A stretch of 64,000 bases of DNA from Mimachlamys varia (taxonomy: Eukaryota; Mollusca; Bivalvia; Pectinida; Pectinidae): the NCBI GenBank assembly GCA_947623455.1, contig OX392542.1:13647625-13711624 (forward strand). The letters are read 5' to 3'. The notes beneath the pieces are model-generated. The model was not told the DNA's origin, searched no databases, and saw nothing but the letters and a program-made list of their open reading frames with translations. This document shows, piece after piece, positions 46,881-57,869 of this stretch; the stretch's first letter is position 1; each line of letters begins with the position of its first letter. Both the position numbers and the translations under genes were made by a program.

Positions 46881-47214
46881 GCACATATCGAGATTTAGCT
46901 GTTACACCGTATCAAAACAATATAAAAAAAAAGTAATCGATAGCAGGCAGCTGTACAGCTCACACATGTTAGTAGAAGTTGTAAGATTTGTTCCCCCTTA
47001 CCCATAAGCCAGAATCGTGCTACAATAATTTGTATCAATTTATTGTGTCACCCATTTGGTATTCAAGGGAAAGTTATCCTTTTGTTTTTCCGCAATATCC
47101 TAACACTTTATCAGTTCACCAGCCCGCAGGGCACGTAAGCTTATACCATGGTAGGGAGTCTGCGGTCTGTCCGGTGTCAACTGTTCCTTTATACGATTTC
47201 TTCTGAAAACAAGA

Positions 47215-47930
47215 ATGGTATCGAGTTATGATAATTAGCTGAATATTTCCTGGGATAAAGTCCAAAATTGCCAAAAATGACCTTGACCACATGATCAACA
47301 TATCCAAACGACTTCATCCAAAGCATCGAAAGAGCTAGAAACATGATAGATGGCTTGTAATATCATTGAAACGAGCCGAATAAAGTTTGCAAAAATAACT
47401 ATAACTACTTTCAGGGTCACGGGGATCAAATAAGTCAAAATCTTCAAACGACTTATGTTGAAAAAAAGTCAAGACCCATGTTAGTTGGTTGGTTATATCC
47501 TTCAAAAAGAAGCTGAAGAAAATTTGTAAAAAAGTACTATAAACTTATCTTAAATTTTGGTCACAGGGACCAATCATGTAAAGGATTTCGTTCATATGAA
47601 AGGCCCAGATACTTGATCTTTGACTGGTAACCTCATTCGAAGAGTCGAACAACCGTTGCAATAAAAAATATTTTTGACTTTAAATGCAGCTCATAAAGAT
47701 CAAATATGGCAAAATATTCAAGCAACATCTTCTGAAATACCAAATACTGGAATACCCATTGATAAGATAGTTGGCTGGTATCTTAAATTGTACTTGAAAG
47801 AAGCCGAACAAAACGTGCGAATTGAAATAGCCACCACAGTCATAGGTGTCAAATTTGTCAAAAATAATCAAACATCTTTGCGATCAAACGCTTTGCGATC
47901 CCACAACTGTACATGTAAATGACTTTAACT
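47215..47930. repeat. Degenerate modular repeat (family G), ~150-bp modules
   Basis: Modules share 'AAACGACTT', a 'GTAATATCATTGAAACGAGC' or 'TTATATCCTTCAAAAAGAAG' segment, 'TTTGTAAAAAAGTA' and 'TTCAGGGTCACGGGGATCA' or 'TTGGTCACAGGGACC'. About four modules are discernible, all diverged. Comparable 'ggtcaaggtcacaggggtcaaa' modules are, as I remember, abundant in bivalves. Short frames here (47674-47922) are not convincing genes. Confidence 0.5.
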
Positions 47931-48067
47931 GAGCTGTGGATAGCATCTCAAACAAAGAGGGATAAACCTAACCATTTTTTGAATTAGTTTAAAGTAAAAA
48001 GCATTATTCTATTGAAAAAGTCCGTTATATTCTCACATTTCAACCCTATCCTATATGATATTTCAAC

Positions 48068-48312
48068 GAAGAAAATAAATAATTGCGCTTTATTTATTTT
48101 ACAACAATTTGAAAGAGACGTTATCCAACTTATTAATCACTTTTGTTGACCCTGATGTTAGCGCGAGAGGGGTCTTATTGTGGGATTCCCCGCAAAAAAT
48201 CTACGTGGTCGGTCAGGTGACCTCATACTTTTTCATGTTCAGTCGGGGAATCGAACTCCGGCTGCCTTGGTGAAAGGCAAGTGCGATATCCACTGCACCA
48301 CCCGACCACCCT
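48068..48312 (-). repeat. tRNA-derived SINE, full length (family D)
   Basis: On the minus strand the element opens with a tRNA-like head (48237-48307) and continues through 'GTATGAGGTCACCTGACC', 'CCCACAATAAGACCCCTCTC', 'GCGCTAACATCAGGG' and 'AACGTCTCTTTCAAATTG' to an 'ATAAATAAAG' 3' end. A 3' fragment lies at 57.79-57.86 kb. The head supplies the Pol III promoter in such elements. The order and length (about 245 bases) match a SINE I remember from molluscs. Confidence 0.85.
48237..48307 (-). tRNA. tRNA-like SINE head (Val-CAC-like), not a functional tRNA gene
   Basis: 71 bases fold as a cloverleaf. Acceptor GGTCGGG against ACTGAAC has about 5 of 7 pairs. The D stem GTGC/GCAC is perfect. The anticodon stem TGCCT/AGGCA has loop TTCACCA and reads CAC. 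The T arm CGGAG-TTCGATT-CCCCG has one mismatch. The variable region is only about 2 bases and the acceptor is poor, and the sequence continues into a SINE body, so it is a retroposon head. Confidence 0.6.
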
Positions 48313-48319
48313 AGGTCAG

Positions 48320-48450
48320 ATATCACCATGGACTGATCAGCTACCACTAGGTTTTGTTTAATTAAATGTAACGTCCTATTTACAGCCGAGTTCATTAAAG
48401 GACGGCCTGCTATCGTATGCGATGTGATTGTATGTGTTGAAACACAGGCA
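48320..48450 (-). repeat. Family C tail fragment
   Basis: On the minus strand 'CAACACATACAATCACATCG' 'CATACGATAGCAGGCCGTCC' 'TTTAATGAACTCGGCTG' 'TAAATAGGACGTTACATTT' match the end of family C. It sits directly against SINE D in the same orientation. Confidence 0.65.
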
Positions 48451-49147
48451 AGTCAGGTCTTCAGAGGTTTGTGATCAGAAAAATTTACGTTTCATTTCAG
48501 ATTGATTGCAGGCAATAAACCTCCATTCAAGTCTATAGAAGCGCATGATCAGAAAATTATTAAAGGTCGTCATCTCTCATAGACACGCTAGGGAACAGTG
48601 TTTTAGAGAAAAGTGTTGTTGAACAGAAATATATCACTTTGTTCGATTATAGTGCAATACTCCTGCTAAACTTCAGGGCATTTATTCATAAAATCGTTTT
48701 CATGCTCAGGCATAGACTTTATGCCCAGGTAAGCTTACTTGTAAGTACCTTAAATCGTGTCACAATGTAATAAACATTGAAATCGGTATTTGGCTTTCAC
48801 TATCTTCCAATTATTTCAAAATCTTGGGAAAGAAATATCAAATTTTTATTTTTTTTTTATATCTGAAACAAGAAATTTGCCTTGAGCACAAAATCCAAAC
48901 TTTAGCACGAGAACGATTTCATGAATACGGGCCAAGGTCATTAGAAGTAGGGTTTGATATCGTCTCATGGAACGTCCTATCAAAAGTTTAGGTACATGTA
49001 AGTTGAAATGCGATGTAAATACTCGTAAATGCGATGTACATTGTACAATGTAAGTGTACTTTTTGAGTACGTGTGTATTTGGGAGGCCGTGGTATATTTG
49101 TATAAACAGCAATGTGAAAGTTTGTGAGATTCCTTCTGGTATTTGTT

Positions 49148-49352
49148 TAAGGTATTCCGACATTCTACCACTAGCCCTTCAACTCTGGGTTGCGAGTTTG
49201 AATCCCACGAGGGGCAGTTGCCAGGTACTGACCATAGGTCGGTGGTTTTTCTACGGGTACTCCTCCACCTCCAAAACCTGGCACGTCCTTAAATGATCAT
49301 GGCTGTATAAAGGACGTAAAACAAAATAGACCAAACAAAAACCAAACCAAAA
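49148..49352 (+). repeat. tRNA-derived SINE with family C-type tail
   Basis: 'GGTATTCCGACATTCTACC' opens the head; 'GGGTTGCGAGTTTGAATCCC' contains a B-box-like GTTTGAATCC. The body 'GCCAGGTACTGACCATAGG' 'TCGGTGGTTTTTCTACGGG' 'TACTCCTCCACCTCC' is followed by the tail 'ACGTCCTTAAATGATCATGG' and 'GGACGTAAAACAAAATAGAC'. The tail is shared with family C although the head and body differ, so both probably use the same LINE-type partner. Confidence 0.75.
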
Positions 49353-49359
49353 TTATTTG

Positions 49360-50100
49360 TCTAATTTTCGTAATCTGTAATTGAAAATATACTATTTGTA
49401 TTATTTATAACAGTTACCATAGATTATGAATCTCCTTGAACATTTCCACAATTTTTTTTAATTAATTGGATTACTGAAGTACCACTACATCAATGCTGCT
49501 TTGAGTGAAGTTCAAAGGGATATATAAGATTTGTTTTGTGTGATTACTCCCTATGTTACTGGGTTATTGGGTTGCTGATACCTGGTCGATATTACATCTC
49601 TGCAGGTGTGCTCTATCACTTGATCGATATTACTTTGATGGAGTGTTTACTGGACAAAGGCAAACACACACCCAGCTGTAGTTTGCTGTTGATCCTTGCA
49701 CAGCAACGGTGACATTGGATTTTAAACAAAAAACTGCAACAGATGGTATAAATTATTAATTGTCATTGGAAATATTCAGTTTTTGCCCATTTTAGCAGAT
49801 TGTCGTTTTAATTATTCATATGAAAAACGAGTCTATCATCAGAGGTTTTTTAGTTCCAAATGTAACATGTTTAAAGGACGGACAACAAAACAAAACATAA
49901 CCAAAAACGTTATAATTTTTTATTTCACTAGGGTATGAAAATGGAGATTTGAATAGGAAAACAAAAAACTCGTATTTATTTCTGGTAGTGGAAATCAACA
50001 CCAGTTGTTTGCATATACAACCATTGCCCAACGTGCGCATGATGATATTTATATAATGTATTTGTGTATTTTAAAAAACTTGTTTGGTTACTGGCTGAGC
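49360..50100. other. Stretch without a recognised feature
   Basis: A trace 'GTAACATGTTTAAAGGACGG' near 49.86 kb may be a reversed SINE tail; otherwise no feature. Confidence 0.3.
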
Positions 50101-50107
50101 TTTAACG

Positions 50108-50325
50108 ATGACGTAACACGCACATATGCTGCACTTTTTAAATTTAGTCATCGATTCAGTATACCGAAAAAATGAATTAAACTGCATTATACAACTGTTT
50201 CGTCCACCTTGGCCTCTTCAATGATGCGCTAGAGGCCAAAAGGTGGGAATCCAAAATTTCTAAACTAATGTAGAAGCAGAAGGGTCAGGTGCATAAAACC
50301 CTTTTAATTCATGATTAAAATTAGT
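50108..50325 (-). repeat. Family B repeat
   Basis: In reverse it shows 'GACGTAACACGCACATATGC' at the 3' end, 'GTATACCGAAAAAATGAATT', 'ATACAACTGTTTCGTCCACC', 'AGGCCAAAAGGTGGGAATCC' and 'CTAATGTAGAAGCAGAAGGG', matching 15.06-15.33 kb. Confidence 0.8.
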
Positions 50326-50451
50326 TTATTATAATTTTGAATCGTGTTATACAATCAACCTAAATAAATTTTAATGGTTTTGATTTGATTTCACGCTTTT
50401 ATTTGACGGTTAATATAATCCAAAGTCGTAATGCAATATACAAGAAACATC

Positions 50452-50520
50452 ATTTATATAGCGCCTAATATATTTCTTGAAAGCTCTCCAAAGCGATTTA
50501 CATCATATGGAGAATAGTAT
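50452..50520. repeat. Small AGCGC repeat, second copy
   Basis: 'TTATATAGCGCCTAATATAT' and 'CTCCAAAGCGATTTACATC' parallel 19.61-19.67 kb. Confidence 0.5.
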
Positions 50521-51119
50521 AAGCTATAATCAATAAAACAAAAACAATTTATATAATATATATTATAAAACATGTTATACATTAAAGGTAAAAAATCCGG
50601 TTGATAACCATGCAAAAATAAGCCTAAAACAAAGGTAACCTGAGCGGTAACTAACAAGAAACTCTTTACAGAAAAATTGAAAATAATTCAAGTTGGGACC
50701 ACTTTAACAACAAGCCGAAGGTATAAGACAGTTCAAAATGGACGAGTGTTTACAAATACCGTGCTTCAACTGCTGTTGTACCGGTAACCACGTAAGAATT
50801 CGTCTTGAATATTACTGAAATCATTTCATCCTAATTGAATCTATAAATATAATAAGTTATCAGGCTTGATTTTGGAAAATTTGCCGAAAATTACGTATAT
50901 TGGACCTTTAAGTAATAATGTGTGTAATTAAAGAGGTGTATTTGCATGACGTCAGTGCAAAGATCACAAAGAAGTGGTGACATTTATGTCCTTCATGAGT
51001 TTGTAAAAGTTAGTTGACTTCTTAACAGCAGATGTAAGCTTTCCTGACACATGGCCGAAACTCTCCCAAATCACCGGTTTCCACAAATTACAGTATGCTA
51101 CTTTTGGACACACAACCAT

Positions 51120-51420
51120 GTGCGATCTCCGGCCGCTTACTCTTTGCTCAAGTATTAGCAGTATGGGAATGGGTTCAGCTGTTGTCAGTACATTATATGA
51201 GGTGACCGTGGTGCCTGAGGCTTTCGGCATTATACTTTATCAGTTTGGTAGCACTTTAAATCTGCAAAACTTCAAAAACTGTCACTATAAGGCTACATGT
51301 AACACAAACATACCCCAGTCTCCCGCATACTCACACTCAACTCACATAAGCTCAAATCGCATACACAAGGAGGCCGTACTTAAATGACTCAAGTAGGTTA
51401 ATAGGACATAACAATTAACA
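51120..51420 (+). repeat. SINE-like family C
   Basis: 'GTTCAGCTGTTGTCAGTAC', 'GAGGTGACCGTGGTGCCTG', 'GGCTTTCGGCATTATACTT', 'TTTGGTAGCACTTTAAATC', 'CCCCAGTCTCCCGCATAC', 'GGAGGCCGTACTTAAATG' and 'TAATAGGACATAACAATT' follow the family order. The overlapping ORFs at 50964-51230 and 51118-51387 are by-products. Confidence 0.7.
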
Positions 51421-51632
51421 CCTTACTATAACGTAGTGGTGTTACCATGAATCTTTATCTGTAAAAAAAAATCACATTTTGGTGCTTTGTTGAAATTCGT
51501 TCAGAATAATAAAAAAATATCAATAAAAAATTGAAATTCGATCTCTGTGCATATTTGCTCGTGTCGGTGCAAATAACAAGAAACGATACTCAGTTAAACA
51601 AAGGACAGTTATTCGACAATAAATATATATAA

Positions 51633-51822
51633 GGATTGAAAGTCATTTTTTTACTTTCATAGTGCTATGAACGATCAGCCGTTACATTAATATTGAATGA
51701 AGCCCGACGTCATAATAAACCACGTGCTACGTCTCGAGAACCATGGCTTTCATACTTTTATGAAAGCCATATTTGCTGGTAATCTTCATATAGTGGGTTG
51801 CAGCGCAAATGTAAATATATTG
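51633..51822 (+). repeat. Family E repeat, most complete copy
   Basis: It runs from 'GGATTGAAAGTCATTTTTTT' through the palindrome 'ACTTTCATAGTGCTATGAA', 'CAGCCGTTACAT', 'GACGTCAT' (51706-51713), CACGTG (51721-51726), a perfect hairpin GGCTTTCATA-CTTT-TATGAAAGCC (51745-51768), 'TTTGCTGGTAATCTTC' and 'GGGTTGCAGCGCAAATG'. The first half matches the arms at 11.58-11.72 kb and the second half is the inverse of 11.24-11.36 kb. It is non-coding, with a structure that fits a palindrome-rich non-autonomous DNA element. Confidence 0.8.
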
Positions 51823-52730
51823 TCTTAAAATCACTTAAAATGCCAGACGACAGACACATGTAGTTCTGATGCCAATTTGAAGGTTTGTCGCGTCCTTGAG
51901 AAAACGCCATTTGAAATATTAATGATTCGAGAAAGGACCAAGATATATTCATTCCTTTACTATAAGTATCCTGTATTAGCCGATGGTATTCCGCCACTTA
52001 CATGTCTGTAAAACGTTTAAGCTGTATGCCTTTTAAGCTTTCCTTCACATATCTTACGATAATTGAATGTTCTGATTTCAAACAAATACATGACAAATTT
52101 GATAATGTAACATCTATGAACATGAACAATTTGTTTGCTTTTAATAACAGTTGAATCCCATATATAAATTGCGTCTGGTTATATTTTCTTTTTTTACAGG
52201 TCTAACAACCGTGTTTGTCCTTAAATTACTGATAGAAATCCAGCAAAGAAACATGAGATAATTAAATCTAAAAACTAAATATTTTCCAAACAATAACAAA
52301 AACTTGTCCGTAAGTTGAATCGTGGCCGTACAGTACATATTTATATTTGCCAAAACAATGTAATAAGTGTTTGGTAAACAAAATGAAATACAATCTAAAT
52401 CGGATAAGACAGTGGTGAAACACACCACTGTTTATTTAAAAACAATAATGAACAGCTAAAATTGGAAAAAAAGCTGCCCATCTGATTGAAAGCTTTTTTA
52501 GTTAACGATACGCAAGCCGCATTTTACTACCCAAATGGCAAATATATTAAATGTGTTTCCTATCGCTATGGAACTATCAGCTGACTATTCTCTTGGGAAG
52601 ACAAATCGTTTAGCTTTCATTTAAGGCAGCGTCACACTAAGCAGTTCTGCAATAAAACCTAATTGTTGGAAAATCATGACAAACGGAACACGATTTCTGC
52701 AATATCCCAGAATAAAAAGAAAAGTCAGAA

Positions 52731-53008
52731 AAAATCGACGCGTTAAAAAAACCATAATCCGAGCTCGAAATCGATTAAACTAGAGGGAAAATATGACCAA
52801 GGGAAAGATTTACATTGAGACGTCAAATCCAAGTAAATGCCAAGTCCTCGAAGCAAGAACCGAATCATAAGTTTCAAACAAAAGTAAGTATACTAATGAG
52901 AACATTAAAAAAATGACCACCTTCATTTAATGCAAAGATTCAAGATAGATCTTTATGAGACTATGATGCATATGGCAAACATAAAACTTGTTCATATCCC
53001 TCATCAAA
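52731..53008 (-). pseudogene. Retroelement 3' fragment with internal deletion (copy q)
   Basis: 'AAACCATAATCCGAGCTCG' and 'GGGAAAGATTTACATTGAG' (terminal block) jump directly to 'AAATCCAAGTAAATGCCAAG' 'TCCTCGAAGC', so the conserved GAAGCAGAAGACG segment is missing. It resumes to end near 'ATAAAACTTGTTCATATCCC'. Confidence 0.75.
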
Positions 53009-53018
53009 TATATAAGAA

Positions 53019-53386
53019 AATACCGAAGCGTTAACAAAATCATAATCCAAACTCAAAATCGATTAAACCAGGGGCAACATATGAACAAAGGAAAGATTTA
53101 CATGGAGACTCTTTTAAAAGTACAAGATGATAAAACCAGATGTTCCGGAAAAGTAAGCGTCTTCTGCGTCACCGACATGTAAATCTGTGTCACATCCATG
53201 TAAACATAAAGTTCTCAAAATGTGAACCGAGTATCTTTGTTAATCACAACAAGTAAACACACTAATGAGCATACTCAAAACGTCCATTTTCATATCACTT
53301 AAAGATACAGAACATTTCTCAATGAGACAAAGATGGCAACCATAAAACTTTCCCATAGTTCTTATCAAACCTGCATCTCTCGTGAA
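53019..53386 (-). pseudogene. Retroelement 3' fragment (copy r), tandem with q
   Basis: 'AAATACCGAAGCGTTAACAA' opens the terminal block; 'CCAGATGTTCCGGAAAAGTA' 'AGCGTCTTCTGCGTCACCGA', 'AAAACGTCCATTTTCATATC' and 'AAGATGGCAACCATAAAACT' follow, ending at 'CCTGCATCTCTCGTG'. Copies q and r lie head to tail with nearly the same 5' truncation point. Confidence 0.8.
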
Positions 53387-53924
53387 GGTTTTTTTTTATT
53401 AAAATGTTATGAACGAAATATCTAGCAGTATCTTCATTAGGAACACGTATGTTTCATAAGTGTTGCTAATATTTTTATATTATTGACAAGTGCCCTCAAG
53501 AACACTGTCAAAAGATAAGCAACACTGGTCATTTCTACAACAATACACTGCCTTATTTCTTTCTCAGACCATTATGTGAGCATGCTTATTGTGGGATAGA
53601 TTACCAATATACCACTCATGATATATGACCTTCCGGAATTTCGATTGGTTGAGAAGTTGAGCTTTGATCGGAAACCATGTGGTTCAATTCCGCATGCAGT
53701 TTGGTGACGTCGTCATCACTTTGTTGGAATATGCGAAATGATATATTTTTAGAGAAATACTAAATAGTTTCAATACCTAAAGGCTTTTGTGTACAATATA
53801 TTTTTTAATGAATTTGTTTTGAAAACGTAATGTTAGATCATTTTGACTATTTATAATATGTAATATATTTAGCAGCTTTTTACACGTGTGACAAATAACT
53901 ACGTCATCATTTTCCATAAAACAT

Positions 53925-54090
53925 TTTTGTATTTGTATTCTATTCAGGTCACAGTTGTTTCCGACTGAAATTGTAGTAGAAATAGTTTACACCACTCGTG
54001 GTTGTTGGATAAAGTATTTGTTTCATTTTCGTTAGTTAATGTTTAATGTTACAAAAGACACTCGGTAAAGCTCGTGCCTATCGCAACGTT
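53925..54090 (+). repeat. Foldback family H fragment
   Basis: 'GTTTCCGACTGAAATTGTAG', 'CACTCGTGGTTGTTGGATAA', 'CATTTTCGTTAGTTAATG' and 'TTACAAAAGACACTCGGTAA' 'AGCTCGTGCCT' match the left half of the element at 54.54-54.87 kb. Confidence 0.65.
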
Positions 54091-54539
54091 TGGATCTCAA
54101 CTAATTCGAGTGTAATACATACCATTTATAACAATAATCCGTTGCGTAACCTCTATTTCTTCGAACTTGCAAGCAAGATGTATCATAGAATGTGATGTAG
54201 TGGCGACAATTAGACAATCTCCTTAATGTAGCAGGTGGACTTCCATAATGTCATTAACATAGCTCAGAAACAAAATTGTACAATCAGATTGTCCGGTGTT
54301 ATATCGAAATAAGGGAAAGCCGACCCCGATCCCTTTCAATCATGAATTAATCTTCTGCGATATAGACAACAGAATCGATATTGTAAAATAAATCACCAAC
54401 TCCAGGTAAAGTACATCTTCAAAATAAAGTTGTTCAAACACTAATTGTTACCGCAATAGGTGGGTGTTAAACTCTCGGGGTATCAAATAAGCATTACAAC
54501 TGTTGAATAACATTTTGATTATACAAAACATGGAATAAA

Positions 54540-54873
54540 CTCTAAACGATTCCGATTGGCTGACATTATGAACTTTGACCGGAACAACGTTAAGACGTCG
54601 CCACGTCGCCACTTGGCGGGAATATATACGAGATGATACGTTTTGCGTACATCATAGTCCGCGGATCTCTCCAGTTATTTCCGACCAAGATTGTGGTAGA
54701 GTAGAAACAGGTCACACGACTCGTGATTATTTGATATGGAATTTATTTCACTCTCGTTAATTATATTTTTTAAAGAGTTACAAAAGACATTCGCTAAAGG
54801 TCGTGTCTTTTATAACTTTAAAAAATTAATTTCTCGAGTGAAATAAATTCCATATCCAACAACCACTCCTTGA
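54540..54873. repeat. Foldback family H, nested inverted repeat
   Basis: GATATGGAATTTATTTCACT at 54733 is matched exactly by its reverse complement ending at 54856 (21 identical bases), with weaker pairing continuing outward across 'CACGACTCGTG' and 'CAACAACCACTC'. Inside, AGTTACAAAAGACA (54776-54789) pairs with TGTCTTTTATAACT (54804-54817). The left flank 'TTCCGATTGGCTGACATTAT' resembles 53.64 kb. It is non-coding; the ORF at 54575-54760 lies inside the repeat. Confidence 0.75.
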
Positions 54874-54879
54874 GTTACC

Positions 54880-56340
54880 TCTAGATACTGGCCTAGAAAA
54901 TGACGCGAGAATGAAAGGACCAATTAACTGAATAGCATATCTTGTGTGAAAGGTTTAGAGTGCAATTCGAACAAAACAACATAAAAATTACCGGGTTTTG
55001 AATTGCCCTTCCTTTAATGGACGCGTGTATTACTTCAGTAGGATTATAAGAGTACAGCATCAGATACATCACAGCAAAGTGGTAAGAAACAGTTTAACGG
55101 CGACTGGAGTGTAAAACTGTGCATTGACTGACGCGATTCTCATGTAAGGTTCAGAGATTTGAACAGCTACAATTCCCATTTGGTATAATTATATCTGTGG
55201 ATAGGTAGGTATGTAGGGGTACATACGCCTGCTATAAAAGTGTTGCACTTTACAATAAGTTTTATTGTCGTTCCGTATCTAGATTGGGTATTAAGTATAT
55301 CCGAATTGAATTTAACTCAAGAAATGACATCTCAACAGTACGCTGTAATCTCTGTAAATCAACACGCTGGTACCTACATTGTATTATTTACAACAATGTC
55401 AACATACCGATTGGTTGACCGAAAACTCGATTGTTTTATATATCCAAGAATAAGGCAGAGCAAAACTAATTCTCTCGAATACCATTTATATGTGCTGCTT
55501 TGTATTTATCTTTAAACATAAACAGAAATTTCATGAAGGAAATGCACAGAGATATTTAAAACTTGGTTATGCTTGATCTTGTTTACAATACTTTGCACGA
55601 TATTACATTCTATGGTTTGAAACTGCAAATATGAATTATTAATTGCACAGCAGAATTCAAATTGGTTAATGATGCAAATTTCTGAGAATAAAGTTAATAT
55701 TTTTTTCGGTATTTTAGACAAAGTCGTTCACACCAACGACAGATTCCTTTTATTCTCAGGAAATAATTGATAGGTTGTATCATTATATGTATGTAATGTC
55801 GATCATGTGTTTTTCTGGTTAATACATAATATTTGTTATTGCTTTTTGGGGGTTTGTTTTGTACGAGATCAACATTTATTTGCATCTCCATTACAATACT
55901 TTTGTACTAAAATTAATTGTAATGTTTTTCGTATAAATGTTATATATTTCTTTCCTATTAAGATTCACCTCCAGTACTTTTTAGGCACTTGTCCGAATAT
56001 ATTAAAACTTCAAACTTTAAACAATTATACTGTATAGATCTGCTTTTGTCTCAATAATCCAAATCAGTATAAAAACTGGTCTTGACTCTGTAGTTGTCAT
56101 TTAATTTTGTATGGTGACAGTGCTTTTTCAGGAAAACAAAAACAATAACTAGAGAAGTAGATAAGTACATAACATTCATATCACTTCTTTTTTAATTGCT
56201 TCTTGGTCAAATAAAAATCAGGCAACGAATCGGATGTGCTTGTAACCATAAGGAAATAGAAATTTGTATTCTTGTGAAAAAAATATATCGCGAAATGCTT
56301 ATGTGAATACTATGGAACCTTATGGTGAAGATTATCGAAA
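54880..56340. other. Stretch without a recognised feature
   Basis: Short AT-driven ORFs on both strands (55240-56037) have no motif. No recurrent repeat. Confidence 0.3.
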
Positions 56341-56349
56341 TAACAAATA

Positions 56350-56506
56350 GAGAATACCGAAGTGTCAATTATAATCCGACCTCTAAATATATTATACTAG
56401 GGGCAAATATGAAAAAAATGAATGCCTTACACGAATATCCTTATAAAAGAACAAAATAATAAGACCAGGTGTTCTGGAAGAGTAAGCGTCTTTTGCTTCT
56501 GAGAGA
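56350..56506 (-). pseudogene. Retroelement 3' fragment (copy s)
   Basis: 'AGAGAATACCGAAGTGTCAA' 'TTATAATCCGACCTC', 'ACTAGGGGCAAATATG' and 'AAGACCAGGTGTTCTGGAAG' 'AGTAAGCGTCTTTTGCTTC' give the terminal and tail blocks in reverse. Confidence 0.8.
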
Positions 56507-56917
56507 CGAATTACAACATTTGTGAAAATATGTCATATGATGCTTCTTGTCCCTTTTTCCATGCATGGTTGACATTTCAAACGTTTAGCTATGGGGCGTT
56601 TAAAGTGGGTGATCAATCCAACAGCCGCCCATTTCGATTAGGATGTTGATAATGTATGAAAGATACCTGTATATGGCTCATCTAGTGATAGAAAAACGCA
56701 CTTGTTTAGTATAAGTCAATCTCTAGCTCCACTTATCCCTTTGGCATACATTTGTGGTTAACACTTTAGTGGCAGTTGTCGGTAAATATACAACAAGCCG
56801 CATTTGTGTGAACGTGTCTTATTCTTTATGAAGTAAAATTGTTTTGAAGCCAAAGTAAGCAAATACATTAAAACATGTCTAAAATGATAGCGTTATCGTT
56901 CATCGATAGGAGTTCAT

Positions 56918-56966
56918 ATATTACTAAATTTAAAAGGTGCAGCAAATGTGTGTGTTACGTCATCTT
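56918..56966 (+). repeat. Family B 3' fragment
   Basis: 'ATATTACTAAATTTAAAAGG' 'TGCAGCAAATGTGTGTG' ends at 'TTACGTCATC', the family 3' boundary. Confidence 0.65.
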
Positions 56967-57177
56967 GAATTCAAGTTTCTTTCCTAACATTTTAGTCAGA
57001 AATAGGCCTTTTTACTACACGCTTGAAATATTTTTGTGACATTTTGAACATCATCGATGTTTCAAATCCATAGCCACGAGCCTTGCATTGTCTGCCTGTT
57101 TTAACAACAAAAATTATACGGAAACGTTCGATGGCCCAATTTCGATCATGTGTATACTACTTACATGTTGTTTTTGT

Positions 57178-57213
57178 TTTTGTTTTTGTTTTTTTTTGGG
57201 GTGGGGGGGGGTT
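57178..57213 (+). repeat. T-run then G-run
   Basis: A TTTTTG microsatellite passes into 'GGGGTGGGGGGGGG' (57198-57211). G-quadruplex formation is possible. The ORF at 57083-57406 crosses it and is not convincing. Confidence 0.8.
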
Positions 57214-57789
57214 TCAATGTGTTGAAATAGTACACACTATCCTGTTTTTAATACATGTTGCTACGTTAAGAAAGCTAACTGTGTTGTGGCTTACGGGTAC
57301 AAGTTGTTTGTTTCACACGAAAAATCGTGGTAATTTGTGTTGGTATTCCCACGTCGACATATATTTATTTATGGCATTTCCGGGAGGTAAGACTGACGAA
57401 GGTTAATTACTAGGGTTTATTATCAACAACGTAAAAACTGATTGTGAGAAATATGTTTCCGTTACTAGATTTATTTTAACAGGCTATAGCCCCTATATTC
57501 AGTTACGGTATACCAACAAAACAATAATCATGCCAACATCTTTATGATCAACAACGTTATTCAGTAGAATATGGGTTCTATATTCCAATACATAACTTAT
57601 TCCAGAAAAGATAAAATACATGAAAATAATGTCTTTCATTGTATGTCAACAGTAAAATTATTTTTTTAAATCTCCCGAGAATTGATCGAAAGAGTGACCT
57701 ACTTTAATCGCCTTTTATCCCTCTCCGTTCGTCAGTAAACGATTTCCTTTTCGACTTTTCTCAAAAACCAACATTGTGTTAGTAACAAG

Positions 57790-57862
57790 AAATATAAGCT
57801 TTATCTATTTTACAACATTTGCGAAACAAGTTATTTCAGCTTAAACTAATCACTCTGGTGGG
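57790..57862 (-). repeat. SINE family D 3' fragment
   Basis: 'AATATAAGCTTTATCTATTT' 'TACAACATTTGCGAAAC' and 'TAAACTAATCACTCTGGTGG' parallel the 3' segment at 48.08-48.16 kb. Confidence 0.55.
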
Positions 57863-57869
57863 CCAGGAA

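Noticed and set aside
48237..48307. Functional tRNA-Val gene
   Set aside because: Poor acceptor pairing, very short variable region and direct continuation into a SINE body.
57083..57406. 107-codon plus frame
   Set aside because: It crosses a TTTTTG microsatellite and a G-run giving FVFVF and GGGG tracts; composition is low-complexity.
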